Positions 63,504 to 64,000 of a DNA stretch of 64,000 nt are shown one piece after another. Made by a program: the position numbers and the translations under genes. The notes beneath the pieces are model-generated. The model had not been told where the DNA came from. It worked only from the letters and a program-made list of their open reading frames with translations, and made no database searches. Numbering within the stretch: the first letter of the stretch is position 1; the number at the start of each line of letters is the position of its first letter. The DNA comes from JABFXX01 sp964419605 (GTDB lineage: Bacteria > Myxococcota_A > Polyangia > Haliangiales > Haliangiaceae): NCBI GenBank assembly GCA_964419605.1, contig CAYQQM010000018.1:1-64000 (forward strand). Reading direction: 5' to 3'.

Positions 63504-64000
63504 AAGTTCTCGTGACAGGTGGCAATGGCCAGCTGGGCCGCAGCGTGGTTCGGCGCGGCGAAGCAGCCGGGCACGTGGTGACTGCACTCGACGTCGACGA
63601 CCTCGACCTGACACGTCGCGATGCACCAGACGCGATCCGCCGTACGCTGGATATCGAAATGCCGGACCTCGTGATCAATGCAGCTGCCTACACAGCCGTC
63701 GACGCAGCGGAGGCGGATCGCGACCGAGTGTTCGCTGTAAATGCAGCGGGTGCAGGATCCGTCGCGCGTGTTTGCGCGACTCGAGGCGTTCCACTGTTTC
63801 ACATTTCGACCGACTACGTATTCGACGGAACCGCTCGGACGCCCTACCGCGAGGAGGCGCCGGTCGTCCCACTCGGTACGTACGGCGCCAGCAAGGCCGC
63901 GGGTGAAACCCAAGTACACGAGGCGGGCGGCACGGTGGTTCGAACCTCGTGGCTATTCGCCGCCAAAGGCCCGAGTTTTGTGCATACGATCGTGCGGCTC
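63500..64000 (+). CDS. rfbD: dTDP-4-dehydrorhamnose reductase, 5' part
   Basis: ATG 63500 overlaps the rfbC stop; the gene runs off the window after about 167 codons. NADPH-dependent short-chain reductase: GGNGQLGRSV (Rossmann), VINAAAYTAVDAAE, STDYVFDGTARTPY, and YGASKAAGE carrying the catalytic Tyr-x3-Lys. Last step of dTDP-L-rhamnose synthesis. Confidence 0.93.
   Translation, partial: MKVLVTGGNGQLGRSVVRRGEAAGHVVTALDVDDLDLTRRDAPDAIRRTLDIEMPDLVINAAAYTAVDAAEADRDRVFAVNAAGAGSVARVCATRGVPLFHISTDYVFDGTARTPYREEAPVVPLGTYGASKAAGETQVHEAGGTVVRTSWLFAAKGPSFVHTIVRL

Noticed and set aside
63936..63948. tRNA T-loop-like string GGTTCGAACC
   Set aside because: Lies in rfbD coding sequence (VVRTSWL) with no acceptor stem or anticodon arm around it.

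Overview
The window looks like a chromosomal piece of a Myxococcota bacterium, probably a Polyangia/Haliangium-type deltaproteobacterium. This is inferred from the gene families (AgmX-type cysteine-pair proteins, an alkyl-DHAP-synthase-like ether-lipid enzyme, a large DUF4157 protein, kinase/receiver fusions, carboxypeptidase-regulatory repeat proteins) and from GC-rich codon use. No rRNA, tRNA or CRISPR array was recognised. Most genes sit in short operons with ATGA- or GTGA-type overlaps.

Layout. 0.3-9 kb: a TonB-dependent receptor, then a plus-strand run of an M23 peptidase, two tandem FAD oxidases (the first with the HHHG motif of alkyl-DHAP synthases), a NodB-type deacetylase and a pseudokinase fused to a pseudo-receiver. 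9-16 kb: a minus-strand signalling operon in which a soluble histidine kinase with a LacI/ribose-binding-type sensor overlaps a DapA-family aldolase, followed by a REC-GAF-PAS-HK-REC hybrid kinase. 15.9-16.3 kb: two abutting small inverted-repeat (MITE-like) elements; one arm of the second supplies the stop codon of the next gene. 19-24 kb: a two-subunit methylmalonyl-CoA mutase system (catalytic subunit on plus; acyl-CoA dehydrogenase, B12 subunit and MeaB on minus).

24.6-33.4 kb is the most unusual block: a 2071-residue DUF4157 polymorphic-toxin/eCIS-effector-type protein followed by three genes that share modules with it or with each other. One of these is a clear chimera, with the N-terminal module of the preceding gene joined to a second copy of the C-terminal module of the giant protein. 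34-39.7 kb: a beta-oxidation/butanoate operon (thiolase, hydroxyacyl-CoA dehydrogenase, enoyl-CoA hydratase, acyl-CoA dehydrogenase) beside a cysteine desulfurase. 39.7-47 kb: regulatory and envelope genes (MshEN-GAF protein, TPR-CNB protein, lipoprotein, thioredoxin-like ferredoxin, methyltransferase, AI-2E transporter family protein, thiolase-fold protein).

47.5-53 kb is a defence/mobile region: an ABC-3C (DUF2326) operon whose effector gene is reduced to its C-terminal domain, a VWA protein, an IS91-type transposase remnant interrupted by an in-frame TGA, and an AbrB/PIN toxin-antitoxin pair with a palindrome over the antitoxin start. 53-64 kb is housekeeping: dnaE, a glycosyltransferase, an uncharacterised gene pair, lysC, cutA, and the start of a dTDP-rhamnose operon (rfbA, rfbC, rfbD), with rfbD running off the window.
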